DNA of 64,000 nucleotides from NCBI RefSeq assembly GCF_013201725.1, contig NZ_CP053835.1, positions 2,356,001 through 2,420,000 on the forward strand, written 5' to 3'. Of the stretch, positions 1 through 7,377 are shown piece by piece; within the stretch, counting starts at the first letter, position 1; every line of letters begins with the position of its first letter. The notes beneath the pieces were generated by a model that saw nothing but the letters and a program-made list of their open reading frames with translations, did no database searches and was not told the DNA's origin. Position numbers and translations under genes: made by a program. The DNA is from Arcobacter defluvii (GTDB lineage: Bacteria; Campylobacterota; Campylobacteria; Campylobacterales; Arcobacteraceae).

Positions 1-1
1 T

Positions 2-304
2 TATACAAGTTCAAATATTGAAATAAATGTAAATGAAAAAGATAAGTTTAAAATCATAAAAAAAATTGATGAAAAATTAAAAACTATTCAAAGAGGTTTT
101 CCAATAATCAAAGATATAGTTAAAATTGATGGTCTTAGAATAAATTTTGAGTATGGTTTTGCTTTGATTCGTGCTTCAAACACAAATTCTGTAATAGTTA
201 CAAAATATGAAGCTACAAGCTATGCAACAGCTGTTAGTTATAAAGTTGCAGTTGAAAATATTTTAAATGAGGTAATAAATGAAATTAATAGCACTACAAA
301 TTAA
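2..304 (+). CDS. phosphomannomutase/phosphoglucomutase family, C-terminal end (partial)
   Basis: The reading frame is open from the window edge and stops at TAA 302-304, giving the last 100 residues of a protein. It contains the segment FEYGFALIRASNTNSVIV, followed by TKYEA. This resembles the C-terminal phosphate-binding domain of alpha-D-phosphohexomutases (PMM/PGM, AlgC/ManB type), where a conserved R-x-S-N-T motif contacts the sugar phosphate. Such enzymes interconvert hexose 6- and 1-phosphates and feed nucleotide-sugar synthesis. The stop overlaps the start of the next gene by 26 bases, so the two are probably co-transcribed. The catalytic serine region lies outside the window. Confidence 0.8.
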   Translation, partial: YTSSNIEINVNEKDKFKIIKKIDEKLKTIQRGFPIIKDIVKIDGLRINFEYGFALIRASNTNSVIVTKYEATSYATAVSYKVAVENILNEVINEINSTTN

Positions 305-992
305 AACTTCAAACAATTTTCAAGAAAATCTTAATAATTTAAAAGAATTAATAAATTCATGTGAAAATAACTCTTTGATTTTAGCACCAGAGCTAGCTTT
401 AAGTGGGTTTTCTTATGATAGAATGGATGAAGCATCAAATTTTTCTTTAAAAGCAATAGATGAAATAAATGAACTTAGTATCGATAAAATCATAGCTTTA
501 ACATTTATTACAAAAAAAGATGGAAATTTTTATAATACTTTATATATTTTTCATAATCAAAAAATTATTCATACTCAAGCAAAATATAAACTATTTCCAT
601 TAGGAGATGAACTTGAATATTTTAGTTCGGGAAATATTGAAGATATAAAAATTATTGAAATAAATGGTTTAAAAATAGCAACACTTATTTGTTTTGAACT
701 TAGATTTCCAGAACTTTGGGAAAAAGTAAAAGGTGCAGATATTATTTTAAATCCTTCAATGTGGGGATTAAAAAGAAAAGATCACTATGAATCAATTTCA
801 AAAGCATTAGCTCTTGTAAATCAATGTTTTGTAATTGCATGCAACAGTGCAGATGATAATATGGCAAAAGGAAGTGCAATTATAAGTCCATTTGGAAATG
901 TGATAAAAGATGATTTAAAAACTAAAATTGAATCTAAATTTGATTTTGAAGAGATGAAAAAAGTTAGAAAATATATAAACATAGGTTTATAA
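279..992 (+). CDS. carbon-nitrogen hydrolase (nitrilase superfamily)
   Basis: This 237-residue protein carries the three catalytic positions of the nitrilase fold: Glu38 in APELALSGF, Lys102 before KLFPLGDE, and Cys138 in LICFELRFPE. Such enzymes hydrolyse amides or nitriles, for example omega-amidases or carbamoylases, in the cytoplasm. It is a little shorter than most members (about 260-280 residues). The missing length is at the C-terminal end after the SPFG region. The ATG lies inside the end of the phosphohexomutase gene, implying translational coupling. The substrate cannot be read from the sequence. Confidence 0.85.
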   Translation: MKLIALQIKTSNNFQENLNNLKELINSCENNSLILAPELALSGFSYDRMDEASNFSLKAIDEINELSIDKIIALTFITKKDGNFYNTLYIFHNQKIIHTQAKYKLFPLGDELEYFSSGNIEDIKIIEINGLKIATLICFELRFPELWEKVKGADIILNPSMWGLKRKDHYESISKALALVNQCFVIACNSADDNMAKGSAIISPFGNVIKDDLKTKIESKFDFEEMKKVRKYINIGL

Positions 993-1024
993 TAAATATT
1001 TTCTTTAAAGATTAGAGATTCTCT

Positions 1025-1234
1025 CTAATCTACCTTAAGTGAATTTCTTATTTCTTCTAAACTCACTCCATTTTGTTTAGCTAATAAAGCTAATTTTGTA
1101 ATTCTTTTTATATGTGTCGGAATCACTTTATATGTTGTAAAAGTCGTTGCTTTTACACCTATTTCTTCTGCAAATTTACCTTGAGAAGAAAACCCTATCT
1201 CTTTAATTATTTTCTTAAATTCTTTCTTTTCCAA
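1025..1234 (-). CDS. small helix-turn-helix protein
   Basis: A 69-residue basic protein whose middle (SSQGKFAEEIGVKATTFTTYK) has the spacing of a Cro/CI-type helix-turn-helix: a helix containing FAEEIGV, a short turn, and a recognition helix rich in T and K. It resembles short phage-repressor-like or XRE regulators, but no sensor or dimerisation domain is present. It stands alone, transcribed toward the nitrilase gene, with its start 165 bases from the divergent lytic transglycosylase. A DNA-binding role is inferred from the motif only. Confidence 0.6.
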   Translation of the reverse strand: MEKKEFKKIIKEIGFSSQGKFAEEIGVKATTFTTYKVIPTHIKRITKLALLAKQNGVSLEEIRNSLKVD

Positions 1235-1332
1235 TGTCTTTTTATTCTCATAAATTTTTTTGGAATTATAGTTTTAATTAACTAAATAAATTATTAATCA
1301 ATCCTAAAAAAACAAGCAAAATATAGTAATAT

Positions 1333-1361
1333 TTGACAATTTTATAAATTTTTTGTATAAT
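1333..1361 (+). promoter_or_regulatory. sigma70 promoter of the lytic transglycosylase gene
   Basis: TTGACA at 1333-1338 and TATAAT at 1356-1361 both match the consensus exactly, with a 17-base spacer. Transcription would begin near 1368, about 30 bases before the TTG start at 1400. Confidence 0.8.
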
Positions 1362-1399
1362 CGGCTACTTTATTTAAAGAAAAAACAAAGGAGAAAGCA

Positions 1400-1897
1400 T
1401 TGAGATTAAGAGCAATACTACTTATTCTACTATTTATTTCTAATGTTTTTGCATCAGATTTTGATATAAAAAACTTAACGCAAGACGAAATTGAAACACT
1501 TAAAGAGATAAAAAAACAAGGTCAAGCTCATGGTCTTAGTTACTCATTAATGGCTATAGCAATTAAAGAGTCAGGACTAGGGAAAGTGATGGTTAACTTG
1601 GATTCAAAAGATTTTGGTTTATACCAAGCTAATATAAAAACTGTTATTAGTAGACAAAATGCAAAAGATACAGCATGGAATAGAAATATGTTAGCAACAA
1701 AATTAATTTCTGATTTTAAATTTGCAACTAAAAATGCAATTGATGAATTAACTTATTGGCAAAAAATCCACAAAAATGACTGGACAAAAGTATGGAGCAG
1801 TTATAATGGTGGATGGAAATATAATAGTAGAGAAGCTAGAGAATATTCTCAAGAAATAGCTGCAATTATAAGAGAACTCAAAAAAATAGATGTATAG
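1400..1897 (+). CDS. lytic transglycosylase (SLT-like) with signal peptide
   Basis: The N-terminus MRLRAILLILLFISNVFAS is a typical signal peptide, probably cut after FAS, so the protein acts in the periplasm. The mature part has a lysozyme-like transglycosylase core: SLMAIAIKESGLG with the likely catalytic Glu57, DFGLYQANI matching the G-L-x-Q-I/N motif, and a C-terminal YNGG-type motif (SSYNGGWKYN). It would cleave murein between MurNAc and GlcNAc. At 165 residues it is a single-domain enzyme. The start is TTG, chosen because an AAGGAG ribosome site lies 7 bases upstream and it yields the full signal peptide. Confidence 0.85.
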   Translation: MRLRAILLILLFISNVFASDFDIKNLTQDEIETLKEIKKQGQAHGLSYSLMAIAIKESGLGKVMVNLDSKDFGLYQANIKTVISRQNAKDTAWNRNMLATKLISDFKFATKNAIDELTYWQKIHKNDWTKVWSSYNGGWKYNSREAREYSQEIAAIIRELKKIDV

Positions 1898-2003
1898 AAA
1901 CTTTTAACTAGGATTTTCCTAGTTATTATCCTTTTTTAAATTTTTAATTTTCATATATAACTTTCCATCATAAATTACAACATTATTTAATCTTTTACAT
2001 TTT

Positions 2004-2075
2004 ATTGATAATCATTCTTAATATTAATTATATTTTAAGTTTATTTTCTATAATATTTCAATAATGATTATCAAT
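2004..2075 (+). promoter_or_regulatory. paired Fur-box-like operators
   Basis: ATTGATAATCATT at 2004-2016 is repeated in exact inverted orientation as AATGATTATCAAT at 2063-2075. Each arm matches the GATAATGATTATC-type Fur core. The two sites flank the probable promoter of the 21-residue peptide and the DUF2325 operon, which suggests repression by Fur when iron is plentiful. The fur gene itself lies 1.7 kb downstream. Confidence 0.7.
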
Positions 2076-2089
2076 ATAAAGGATGCATT

Positions 2090-2155
2090 ATGTTTGATTG
2101 TATGGAAATAAAAAATAAAAAAAATTTAGTAAAACCTACTGGTTGCACTTGTTAA
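2090..2155 (+). CDS. 21-residue cysteine-containing peptide (small ORF)
   Basis: ATG at 2090 follows an AAAGGA ribosome site at 2078-2083 with ideal spacing, directly after the second Fur-like box. It encodes MFDCMEIKNKKNLVKPTGCTC, with three cysteines including a C-terminal CTC. The stop at 2153-2155 lies 11 bases before the ATG of the DUF2325 gene, and the ribosome site of that gene (AAAAGGA) begins right after the stop. I do not recognise a family. It could be a real iron-regulated metal-binding or redox peptide, or a leader peptide that couples translation to the next gene. Translation is inferred from the ribosome site and position only. Confidence 0.5.
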   Translation: MFDCMEIKNKKNLVKPTGCTC

Positions 2156-2166
2156 AAGGATTTAAA

Positions 2167-2502
2167 ATGAGTATTCTAATTATTGGAGGAGACCAAATCT
2201 CTCAAATTTCATCAATGCTTACTGATTTAGGTGCAAAAACTATTAATCATTGGGATGCAAGAAAAAAATCTTCAGCTCCCAAGAAAAAAGTTCCACAAGA
2301 TACTGATTGTATAGTAATGCTTACATCTTTTTTAAATCATAATACAATGCTGAAATATAAAAATGAAGCAAAAAAGAAAAATATACCTTTTATTTGTGCA
2401 AAAAGATCAATCTCATGCGTATATGATGAATATGTAAAAATCATGGGAATAAAAGATTGTAATGAATGTTATGCAAAATGTGACAAGGAATTAAAATGTT
2501 AG
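2167..2502 (+). CDS. DUF2325 domain protein
   Basis: From ATG 2167 the product has 111 residues. It begins MSILIIGGDQISQISSML with a Rossmann-like strand-turn-helix, continues with TDCIVMLTSFLNHNTMLKYKNEAKKKNIPFI, and ends in a cysteine-rich tail (CNECYAKCDKELKC). This is the pattern of DUF2325 proteins, whose biochemical role is unknown. In Campylobacterota and other bacteria they often lie in iron-regulated gene groups. An in-frame ATG at 2143 exists but lacks a ribosome site, whereas 2167 has AAAAGGA 6 bases upstream. It overlaps the next gene by 7 bases. The cysteine tail suggests metal binding (inference). Confidence 0.75.
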   Translation: MSILIIGGDQISQISSMLTDLGAKTINHWDARKKSSAPKKKVPQDTDCIVMLTSFLNHNTMLKYKNEAKKKNIPFICAKRSISCVYDEYVKIMGIKDCNECYAKCDKELKC

Positions 2503-3257
2503 AAAAAAATTTAATAGGTTTTTCTCAAAAAGAAGAGTATTTACCAAAGGATTTTGATGAATTTAATTCTGTAAATAGATTAAGACAACTATTTTTAAAT
2601 CTTAGCAATAATATTTTGGATTCTTATTGTCATTTTTCAAAATATGAACAAAGAAAATTATCAAACTATCAATTAGAAAGTGCCTTTTCTTATAAAATAA
2701 AAAATTTACTTCCTACAAGTTTCATAAAAGTTCAAAATAAAAATAATAGACATTTTAAATTCTGTATTAATTCTACGAAGATAATTAACAATTATTTAAA
2801 TCCTAATAAAAAAACATCTCTTTTTATTTCAAACAAACAATTATTACCTATTGCAAAATTAATTTCAATTTGTTTTACAAATAACAATTTACAATTATTA
2901 ATTGATAAACATTTATTATTTCATGAATTTGTATTAAAAAAGATAAAAAAACTCCACATAGACAAAACAGTAATTGATTTAGGAGATTCTATTTGCATTA
3001 AATCAAAAGATTTTGTTGGGCTTAAAATTTATACATCTTGGAAAGATATAGAAGTTAAAAAACCAAATATAAAAGATGAATTAAAAGGTGCAATAAAATC
3101 TATAAAAAAAGGTGAATATTTTCAAATATATTTAGCCTATCCAAAGAACAATGAATTTACTAAACAAATACCTGTTTATGTGGACGAATTAAAAAATGAA
3201 GAGTATCAAATAAAAGCTATTCCTTACTCTTTAAGATCAATAATAAAAAATAATTAG
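2496..3257 (+). CDS. uncharacterised protein in the Fur-controlled operon
   Basis: A 253-residue soluble protein I do not recognise. It has no signal peptide or membrane segment, is rich in Lys, Asn and Ile, and has scattered single cysteines with no paired metal motif. The C-terminal 100 residues look like alternating strands and helices (SICIKSKDFVGLKIYTSWKDIEV and GEYFQIYLAYPKNNEF). The start overlaps the DUF2325 stop by 7 bases and the stop lies 13 bases before the flavodoxin ATG, so it is expected to be expressed under iron limitation. A link to iron economy or DUF2325 function is inferred from context only. Confidence 0.7.
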   Translation: MLEKNLIGFSQKEEYLPKDFDEFNSVNRLRQLFLNLSNNILDSYCHFSKYEQRKLSNYQLESAFSYKIKNLLPTSFIKVQNKNNRHFKFCINSTKIINNYLNPNKKTSLFISNKQLLPIAKLISICFTNNNLQLLIDKHLLFHEFVLKKIKKLHIDKTVIDLGDSICIKSKDFVGLKIYTSWKDIEVKKPNIKDELKGAIKSIKKGEYFQIYLAYPKNNEFTKQIPVYVDELKNEEYQIKAIPYSLRSIIKNN

Positions 3258-3270
3258 GAGAATATGACGA

Positions 3271-3768
3271 ATGGCAACAGCTATATTTTTTGCAAGTAGT
3301 ACAGGAAATTCTGAAGAGATAGCAAATAAAATTGCTTCAAAACTTGGGGATATTGAAGTATTTGATTTAGCAGGAACAAAAATAGATAAAATAAATGAAT
3401 ATGATAAACTTATTTTTGGTGGTTCTACTTGGGGGGATGGTGAATTAAATGATGATTGGGAAGATGCTTGGGGAGATTTTTCTAAATTAGATTTATCAAA
3501 TAAAACTGTTGCTCTTTTTGGGTTAGGAGATCAAGAAAGTTATAGTGATGAATTTTGTAGTGCTTTAGGAATTATTTACGAACAAATTAAATCTAGTGGA
3601 GCAAAAGTTATAGGATTTACTTCAACTGAAGGTTATTATCATGATGGTTCAAAAGCTCAAATTGACACTAAATTTGTTGGATTAGTAATAGATGAAGATA
3701 ATCAAAGTGATTTAACTGAAGAGAGAATTGAAAACTGGGTTAATGAAATAAAAGCAGAAATTTTATAA
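3271..3768 (+). CDS. fldA: long-chain flavodoxin
   Basis: The 165-residue protein begins MATAIFFASSTGNSEEIANK; SSTGNS (9-14) is the FMN phosphate loop. GGSTWGDGELNDDW holds the 50s loop tryptophan, and FGLGDQESYSDEFCSALG is the 90s loop tyrosine region with the long-chain insertion after it. Flavodoxin is a soluble one- or two-electron carrier that replaces ferredoxin; in Campylobacterota it is needed for pyruvate:acceptor oxidoreductase. Being last in a Fur-boxed operon fits replacement of an iron-sulfur carrier at low iron. An AGGAG site lies 8 bases before the ATG. An overlapping ATG at 3264 is in another frame. Confidence 0.95.
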   Translation: MATAIFFASSTGNSEEIANKIASKLGDIEVFDLAGTKIDKINEYDKLIFGGSTWGDGELNDDWEDAWGDFSKLDLSNKTVALFGLGDQESYSDEFCSALGIIYEQIKSSGAKVIGFTSTEGYYHDGSKAQIDTKFVGLVIDEDNQSDLTEERIENWVNEIKAEIL

Positions 3769-3790
3769 AAATTATATCTAGATTAAAAAA

Positions 3791-3818
3791 TAGTATATTA
3801 AGAAACCTTAATATACTA
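3791..3818. terminator. hairpin terminator between fldA and fur
   Basis: A perfect 12-bp inverted repeat (3791-3802 and 3807-3818) with a 4-base loop sits between the convergent fldA and fur genes. On the minus strand it is followed by a run of T (complement of 3785-3790), making it a good intrinsic terminator for fur. The same hairpin may also stop fldA transcripts. The fur stop codon forms the base of the stem. Confidence 0.75.
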
Positions 3819-4268
3819 TGACTCTTGACAATTTTCACAAACTCCATAAAGTTGCATTGAATGACTTGATATTTTAAATTTATTTTTCTTAGCAATCTTA
3901 TCTTGTCTTTTTTCAATTTCATCATCAATAAACTCAACTATTTTGCCACAATTAGTACAAATTAGATGATCATGATGAGATTTTGCATTACTTTCATATT
4001 TTTTTCCATCTGTTCCAAAAGTTATTGATGTAATTAAATCAACTTCTTCTAAAAAACTAAGTGCTCTATAAACTGTAGCAATTCCAATATTAGAATCAGA
4101 GTAATCTTTTTTAATTTGATTATAAATCTCTTCTGCTGTTAAATGTTCTTTTGCATGTAATAATATACTTAAAACAATCTCTCTTTGTTCAGTATATTTT
4201 AATCCTTTTTGTTTAACAATCTTTTTTAGTTCATCAATTATTTCTGCATTATTATTTTCATTTAGCAT
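3816..4268 (-). CDS. fur: ferric uptake regulator Fur
   Basis: A 150-residue Fur-family repressor close to the Campylobacter type. The N-terminal winged helix includes LKYTEQREIVL and the recognition helix IGIATVYRALSFLEE (61-75). The metal-binding dimerisation half has HHDH (98-101) and two CxxC pairs (Cys104/107, Cys144/147) for structural zinc. It binds DNA with Fe2+ to repress iron uptake. It is divergent from feoAB with Fur-like boxes in the shared region, so autoregulation is likely. A GTG three codons upstream is possible, but AAGGG spacing favours ATG 4268. PerR or Zur is less likely given the Fe genes around it. Confidence 0.95.
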   Translation of the reverse strand: MLNENNNAEIIDELKKIVKQKGLKYTEQREIVLSILLHAKEHLTAEEIYNQIKKDYSDSNIGIATVYRALSFLEEVDLITSITFGTDGKKYESNAKSHHDHLICTNCGKIVEFIDDEIEKRQDKIAKKNKFKISSHSMQLYGVCENCQES

Positions 4269-4373
4269 AAAAATCACCCTTAAAAATTTTATAGCGAGTT
4301 AATAGTATATCCAAAGTAAACCAAAATTACAATCAAGCATTTATCATACTTAACTATAAGAAAGGCTAATTAT

Positions 4374-4392
4374 ATTATAATAATCATTATTA
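4374..4392 (+). promoter_or_regulatory. Fur-box-like operator upstream of feoA
   Basis: An AT-rich imperfect palindrome, ATAATAATCATTATTA, centred in 4374-4392 resembles the Fur consensus GATAATGATAATCATTATC. It lies 20-38 bases before the feoA ATG and within the divergent fur-feoA region (4269-4411), consistent with iron repression of ferrous-iron uptake. Confidence 0.65.
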
Positions 4393-4411
4393 ATCCTAAA
4401 TGAGGAAAAAA

Positions 4412-4639
4412 ATGACTTTAGATGAATTAAAATTAAATGAAACTGTTGAAATTGTTGCAATTAATTGTGATAATATCTTAAAGAATAGATTATACTCTTT
4501 TGGCATAACAAAAGGTGTAATTGTAACAATCGAAGGTCTAACTCTTACAAAAAGTACAATCGAAATAAAAGTAAACCAATCAAAAATAGCATTAAGATTA
4601 AGTGAAGCTTCAAAAATAGAGGTTAAATATGCAAACTAA
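4412..4639 (+). CDS. feoA: ferrous iron transport protein FeoA
   Basis: A 75-residue SH3-like protein (MTLDELKLNETVEIVAINCDN, then LYSFGITKGVIVTIEGLTLTKSTIEIKV). This matches FeoA: a small basic cytoplasmic beta-barrel that partners the FeoB pump. The chosen ATG has GAGG 7 bases upstream; an in-frame ATG four codons earlier would bury that site. It overlaps feoB by 11 bases, so FeoA and FeoB are translationally coupled. Confidence 0.9.
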   Translation: MTLDELKLNETVEIVAINCDNILKNRLYSFGITKGVIVTIEGLTLTKSTIEIKVNQSKIALRLSEASKIEVKYAN

Positions 4640-6737
4640 TGTCATAACTATAGCATTAGTAGGTCAACCTAATGTTGGTAAATCTATGCTTATTAATTCT
4701 TTATCAAATGCTAGATTAAAAGTTGGAAATTTTTCGGGAGTAACAGTTGCAAAAGAAGAAGTTTTTTTAGAATACAAAAATTATCAAATTCAAATTATTG
4801 ATTTACCTGGTGCTTATTCTTTAAATAACTATACTTTAGAAGAAAAAGTTACTAAAGAATTTTTGGATAATTCTCCTTATGATATTATTTTAAATGTGTT
4901 GGATTCTACAAATTTACAAAGAAATCTACTTTTAACATCAGAATTATTAGCTTTAGATAAAAAGATGATTATTGCACTTAATATGAGTGATGAAGCTGAA
5001 AAAGAATCAATTTTTATAGACGAAATTCAATTAAGTAAAATTTTGGGTAAACCTTGTATAAAAACAAGTGCAGCAAAAAAAATAGGAATAAAAAATCTTT
5101 TAGATGAAATTGTAAATAAATTTGAGAATGAAAAACTTCCGACAAAACTATTTTTTTCTGATGTTATAGAAGAAGAGATAGAAACAATCATAAAGTTATT
5201 AAATGAATGTAATTATAAAACAAATCAAACTTACAGACAACTTGCTATAAAACTTTTAAAGGAAGATAAACAAACTTATAAACTTTTTAGTGAAGATCCT
5301 ATTTGGATAAAACTACAACCTATTTTAAATGAAGCATTTAAACATTTATACATTCACTTTGGAACGAAGAATATAGAAGATATATTCAATGATGAAAAAT
5401 TTGCTTTTGCAAAAGGTGCAGTTACAGAAACTGTAAAACAGGATTCTAGTAAAGAAAAAACTTTAACTGAAAAGTTTGATTCTTTCTTAATTCACAAATT
5501 TTTTGGTCTTCCAATTTTTCTATTTTTAATGTGGGGATTATTTCAACTAACTTTTGAAATAGGAAATATTCCTATGGATTTAATTGATGCTTTTTTTGCA
5601 AGTATTATCAATAATACAAAACAAATTTTAGGAGAAAATCAACTTTCTTCTATTATAGGTGATGGAATAATTGCAGGAGTTGGTTCAGTAATTTTATTTT
5701 TACCTAATATAGTTATACTATTTTTTGGAATTGCTTTGCTTGAAACAACAGGTTATATGAGTAGAGTTGCTTTTTTACTTGATGGGTTTTTCCATAAATT
5801 TGGACTTCATGGAAAATCTTTTATCCCATTGGTAACTGGTTTTGGTTGTTCAGTTCCTGCATATATGGCTGCACGAACTTTAAAAAATGAAAAAGATAGA
5901 TTATTAACTTTATTTATCATTGGCTTCATGTCATGTGGGGCAAGACTTCCTATTTATGTACTTTTTGTAGGAGCTTTTTTTGGAGAACATAATGCAGGAA
6001 ATGTATTATTTTTAATTTATATTTGTGGTGCTATTTTAGGTTTATTTGCAGCTAAAGTATTAAAAATTGTTGTATTTAAAAGTGAAGATGAACCTTTTGT
6101 TATGGAGATGCCAAAATATAGACTTCCATCATTTAAATTGATTTGGCATACTGTTTCAAATCAAGCTATGATGTATTTAAAAAAAGCAGGAACTTATATT
6201 TTAGCAGCTTCTTTACTTATTTGGTTTGCAAGTAACTATCCAAAACATCTTGATATTGAGGAATCGTTTAACAAAAAAATAGAACTAACTACAAATGAAG
6301 AAGAAAAACTCAATTTACAAAATGAATTAAGTTTATATAATCTTGAAAATTCTTATTTAGGATATATTGGTAAGTTTAGTGAACCACTATTTAGACCTTT
6401 AGGATTTGATTGGAAGATGTCTGTAGCTCTTGAAACAGGACTTGCAGCAAAAGAAATAGTTGTTTCAACATTATCAATTCTTTATGGATTAGGTGGAGAA
6501 AATGACGAAACTTCTGATAGTTTAATAGAAAAAATAAAAAACAATATTCCATTTGCTTCAGCAATGTCATTTATTGTATTTATAATGATTTATTTACCTT
6601 GTTTAGCAGCTTCTATGGTATTTGTAAAAGAGGCAGGAAATTGGAAATATTTATGGTACTTATTTATTTTTACAACATCAACTGCGTGGATTATGTCTTT
6701 TTTTACATATAACATAACAAAATTACTAATAAGTTAA
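4629..6737 (+). CDS. feoB: ferrous iron transporter FeoB
   Basis: A 702-residue Fe2+ transporter. The N-terminal G domain shows G1 GQPNVGKS (12-19), the switch I GVTV (37-40), G3 DLPG (58-61) and G4 NMSD (118-121). A helical spacer follows to about residue 280. The membrane half has two Gate regions, the first with GCSVP at 406-410 and the second near the C-terminus with CLAASMVFVKEAGNW. GTP hydrolysis gates iron uptake across the inner membrane. It lacks a fused FeoC; the length is normal for Campylobacterota. It follows feoA in a Fur-boxed pair. Confidence 0.97.
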   Translation: MQTNVITIALVGQPNVGKSMLINSLSNARLKVGNFSGVTVAKEEVFLEYKNYQIQIIDLPGAYSLNNYTLEEKVTKEFLDNSPYDIILNVLDSTNLQRNLLLTSELLALDKKMIIALNMSDEAEKESIFIDEIQLSKILGKPCIKTSAAKKIGIKNLLDEIVNKFENEKLPTKLFFSDVIEEEIETIIKLLNECNYKTNQTYRQLAIKLLKEDKQTYKLFSEDPIWIKLQPILNEAFKHLYIHFGTKNIEDIFNDEKFAFAKGAVTETVKQDSSKEKTLTEKFDSFLIHKFFGLPIFLFLMWGLFQLTFEIGNIPMDLIDAFFASIINNTKQILGENQLSSIIGDGIIAGVGSVILFLPNIVILFFGIALLETTGYMSRVAFLLDGFFHKFGLHGKSFIPLVTGFGCSVPAYMAARTLKNEKDRLLTLFIIGFMSCGARLPIYVLFVGAFFGEHNAGNVLFLIYICGAILGLFAAKVLKIVVFKSEDEPFVMEMPKYRLPSFKLIWHTVSNQAMMYLKKAGTYILAASLLIWFASNYPKHLDIEESFNKKIELTTNEEEKLNLQNELSLYNLENSYLGYIGKFSEPLFRPLGFDWKMSVALETGLAAKEIVVSTLSILYGLGGENDETSDSLIEKIKNNIPFASAMSFIVFIMIYLPCLAASMVFVKEAGNWKYLWYLFIFTTSTAWIMSFFTYNITKLLIS

Positions 6738-6762
6738 GAGAGACTCTTTACTTAATTAGTAA
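6723..6762. terminator. possible hairpin between convergent feoB and the 6774 gene
   Basis: Arms 6723-6740 and 6744-6762 are nearly complementary (18 bases with one or two mismatches or bulges) around a 3-base loop. The left arm covers the end of feoB. T-runs are short on both sides, so strength as a terminator is uncertain. Confidence 0.4.
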
Positions 6763-6773
6763 ATAAAAAGTAT

Positions 6774-7157
6774 TTATTTCAATTCAAATTGAGATGAATA
6801 CTCTTTTCCATTATAAATTATTCTAAAATCCCATTTTCCATTTTCTCTACCATCAATATATCTATAATCATAAGCAGAGCTATCTCCAGCTGGAATTATC
6901 ATTTCTCTACTTCTTGAGATTTCACCTGTTGGACTTATCCAATTAATCGTTATTAGTTGCTCATTTATAGGATCTCTAATAACTTCAAACTTACATATAA
7001 TTGAATTTTCATCTTCTAATATTAAACAATCAACATTTGGATTGTATGGTTCAGTTAAAACTACATTATCTTCAATTGTTTTTTCTTCATTTAATGTTGC
7101 AGTTTCTGCAAATAAAGTAGCAGTTAATATTAAAAAAGATACTAAGTATCTATTCAT
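6774..7157 (-). CDS. secreted/periplasmic protein of unknown function
   Basis: From ATG 7157 the product has 127 residues with a signal peptide (MNRYLVSFLILTATLFAET, probable cut after FAE or LFA). The mature part has two cysteines (VDCLILEDENSIICKF) that may form a disulfide. It ends in a beta-rich segment (LITINWISPTGEISR and KWDFRIIYNGKEYSSQFELK) resembling an Ig-like fold. I cannot name a family. The start overlaps the upstream small membrane gene by 8 bases, and the reading frame can be extended 8 codons upstream to 7181 without a signal-like advantage. Its partner is likely the membrane protein encoded just before it. Confidence 0.65.
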   Translation of the reverse strand: MNRYLVSFLILTATLFAETATLNEEKTIEDNVVLTEPYNPNVDCLILEDENSIICKFEVIRDPINEQLITINWISPTGEISRSREMIIPAGDSSAYDYRYIDGRENGKWDFRIIYNGKEYSSQFELK

Positions 7158-7377
7158 TTTTCTCTCTTTCTTCTTTTTCAAGATTCATAAATTTAATTAA
7201 TATATATTTTATTGGAGCATAAAAAGTTGTCATTGAAATTATTACTACAATTAATTGTGCTATTTTAAAAAAAGCACTACTTTCACCAACTACAACTAAT
7301 GCTAAATAATAACTAAAAATCCAAGAGATTATAGCACAAATTATAATACTTATTATTACAACGATATTATATTTCAT
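7150..7377 (-). CDS. small two-helix membrane protein, unknown
   Basis: From ATG 7377 the product has 75 residues: MKYNIVVIISIIICAIISWIFSYYLALVVV forms one transmembrane helix, FKIAQLIVVIISMTTFYAPIKYILI a second, and a charged tail (NLEKEEREKNE) ends the protein. No family recognised. The start overlaps the end of bpt by 11 bases and its stop overlaps the next gene, so bpt, this gene and the secreted protein form a tight minus-strand operon. Confidence 0.6.
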   Translation of the reverse strand: MKYNIVVIISIIICAIISWIFSYYLALVVVGESSAFFKIAQLIVVIISMTTFYAPIKYILIKFMNLEKEEREKNE

